NCBI RefSeq assembly: GCF_001879695.1
Contig: NZ_MNBL01000016.1
Coordinates: forward strand, 21,260 to 85,259
Length of the DNA stretch: 64,000 nt
Origin: Nioella sediminis
GTDB lineage: Bacteria; Pseudomonadota; Alphaproteobacteria; Rhodobacterales; Rhodobacteraceae
Direction: 5' to 3'
In this document: positions 63,624 to 64,000 of the stretch, one piece after another
Position numbering within the stretch: the first letter of the stretch is position 1
Layout: the number at the start of each line of letters is the position of its first letter
Notes under the pieces: generated by a model
Told to the model about the DNA's origin: nothing
The model's input: only the letters and a program-made list of their open reading frames with translations
The model's database searches: none
Position numbers and translations under genes: made by a program

Positions 63624-64000
63624 CTACAGCTTGGTCTGCGCAACCGCCGGCGTCACCTGTTTGCGGCGCAGCATCGCTTCGCGCAGGGTGATATAGCTGA
63701 TCGCCGCAATGATCATCGCGCCTCCGATGATCACGAAGATATCGGCGGGCTCGCCAAAGGCGACCGCGCCAAGCAGCGTGGCCCAGATCAGTTGCAGGAA
63801 GGTCACCGGCTGCGTCACCGTCAATGGCGCGGCCTTGAAGGCCATGGTCATGGTGAAATGCCCCGCCGTGGCGAAGCAGGCGACGAGGAACAGCCAGCCA
63901 ATCTGTTCCCATGTCGGCGGCACCCAGACCGCCCAGGCAAAGGGGGCAAGCCCGACCGTTACCGTCAAGGACAGCATCCCCACCACCACGGCGGGCGAGG
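63624..64000 (-). CDS. EamA/DMT family transporter (5' end outside window)
   Basis: The last 125 or so residues of a drug/metabolite transporter. Four membrane segments are visible, with the EamA end TVTQPVTFLQLIWATLLGAVAFGEPADIFVIIGGAMIIAAISYITLRE. The open frame runs into the window edge and about half the protein (the usual length is near 290-300) lies beyond. The substrate is unknown. It is followed by a 153-base gap before the HAD-fold gene on the same strand. Confidence 0.87.
   Translation of the reverse strand, partial: SPAVVVGMLSLTVTVGLAPFAWAVWVPPTWEQIGWLFLVACFATAGHFTMTMAFKAAPLTVTQPVTFLQLIWATLLGAVAFGEPADIFVIIGGAMIIAAISYITLREAMLRRKQVTPAVAQTKL

Overview
The window is GC-rich and almost wall-to-wall coding. 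It reads as the chromosome of an alphaproteobacterium of the order Rhodobacterales, most likely the Roseobacter group. This rests on gene content and order: an AI-2E-type permease, HdaA, Ppk and Ppx run; a SUV3-like helicase, S4 protein and FdxA run beside CarD; a short-form prolyl-tRNA synthetase beside LolCD; and a propionyl-CoA carboxylase / methylmalonyl-CoA mutase locus with a PccR-type regulator. I saw no rRNA, tRNA, CRISPR array, transposase, integrase or phage gene. The species is not determined.

Layout. 1-1.4 kb: 3' end of clpA and its terminator. 1.4-6.1 kb: minus-strand operon of a MotA/TolQ/ExbB-like channel, a very long coiled-coil OmpA-domain protein and a small SnoaL-like protein. 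6.2-7.9 kb: divergent gamma-glutamylcyclotransferase and DUF2125 genes. 8.3-17.1 kb: an accessory-looking, translationally coupled seven-gene plus-strand operon (hyuA-like, hyuB-like, aminotransferase, Asp/Glu racemase or maleate isomerase superfamily, MmgE/PrpD, D-2-hydroxyacid dehydrogenase, DapA-like lyase), bounded by lower-GC noncoding flanks. 17.3-20.3 kb: hisC, a TyrA-type dehydrogenase and an extensin-like gene. 20.6-25.1 kb: lyxose/mannose isomerase, hppD with a divergent Lrp-type regulator, and a CPA2 antiporter. 25.1-27 kb: cobT and cobS back to back, then three tandem palindromes. 27.1-31.5 kb: carD, fdxA, an S4 protein and a SUV3-like helicase. 31.5-36.1 kb: TPR, SCP2, hydrolase, lolDC and DUF2937 genes.

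36.2-37.3 kb holds a tandem duplication of a small secreted protein gene, including its upstream region. 37.3-44.1 kb: proS, pepT, an FAD oxidoreductase, a LysR regulator, DUF3052 and a methyltransferase. 44.2-49.8 kb: ppx, ppk, hdaA and a permease in one operon. 50-61.9 kb: propionyl-CoA assimilation (methylmalonyl-CoA mutase, pccA, pccB and small lipoproteins or unknown genes between them), an MFS transporter and the PccR-like regulator, with TTTGCAAA motifs at two promoters. 61.9-64 kb: CoxG-like, YdcH, a HAD-fold protein lacking catalytic residues, and the end of an EamA transporter.

How the genes work together. PccAB turns propionyl-CoA into methylmalonyl-CoA and the B12-dependent mutase turns that into succinyl-CoA (an epimerase is not in the window). 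CobT and CobS supply late steps of the cofactor. HisC and the TyrA-type enzyme make aromatic amino acids or histidine, while HppD, likely under the Lrp-type regulator, breaks tyrosine down. The best candidate for an undescribed system is the seven-gene operon at 8.3-17.1 kb, whose substrate I cannot assign. The long periplasmic coiled-coil/channel pair at 1.8-6.1 kb is second.
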